Source of the DNA: an uncultured bacterium
GTDB lineage: Bacteria; Verrucomicrobiota; Kiritimatiellia; UBA8416; CALETX01
DNA: 6,828 nucleotides
Assembly: GCA_937920455.1 (NCBI GenBank)
Contig: CALETX010000063.1
Coordinates: forward strand, 1-6,828
Direction: 5' to 3'
The notes under the pieces are model-generated. The model worked only from the letters and a program-made list of their open reading frames with translations, was not told the DNA's origin and ran no database searches. The translations under genes and the position numbers were made by a program. Of this stretch, positions 6,800 through 6,828 are shown piece by piece. Positions within the stretch are counted from its first letter, which is position 1. Each line of letters starts with the position of its first letter.

Positions 6800-6828
6800 G
6801 AGACATATCGAGTCAGCCGACTGTAAAA

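Larger units (their letters stand above)
6389..6828. other. Upstream intergenic region without a convincing gene
   Basis: About 440 bases, AT-richer than the coding DNA, especially 6480-6720. I find no tRNA, no transposase fragment and no credible protein gene. The one longer open frame on the plus strand (6480-6761) starts with TTG, lacks a good ribosome binding site and has no recognisable family. The region contains several inverted repeats (listed separately) and probably the promoter for the minus-strand GH2 gene. The upstream neighbour and its orientation are outside the window. Confidence 0.6.

Overview
The window looks like chromosomal DNA from a carbohydrate-degrading bacterium, most plausibly of the Planctomycetes-Verrucomicrobia-Lentisphaerae (PVC) group. 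That placement is an inference from gene content: large secreted glycoside hydrolases with LamG tails next to a secreted HEAT-repeat protein, in GC-rich coding DNA with an AT-richer upstream region. No marker gene fixes the taxon. All three supportable genes lie on the minus strand, so transcription runs from right to left.

From right to left: 6389-6828 is an upstream region without a convincing gene. It holds several inverted repeats and weak promoter-like sequences. Next is a 1362-residue exported glycoside hydrolase family 2 (GH2) enzyme (6388-2300), with both expected catalytic glutamates, two tandem glutamine-amidotransferase-like domains and a C-terminal LamG domain. Fifteen bases after its stop codon begins a 353-residue exported HEAT-repeat protein (2284-1223), whose ribosome binding region overlaps the end of the GH2 gene. 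A 178-base gap with two stem-loops follows. Then a second exported GH2-type protein starts at 1044 and runs off the left edge with 348 residues visible and no stop.

The layout suggests a small operon or locus for extracytoplasmic breakdown of a glycan, with two GH2 enzymes flanking a secreted protein-protein interaction scaffold. The substrate cannot be read from the sequence, and no transporter, regulator or sulfatase is in view. The points most worth a second look are the GH2 / tandem GATase-like / LamG architecture, the coupled HEAT protein between two GH2 genes, the altered motif at the barrel entry of the second GH2, and a related stem-loop plus ACCGTCTTT motif found in both intergenic regions. 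I see no CRISPR array, mobile element, RNA gene or clearly new type of system.
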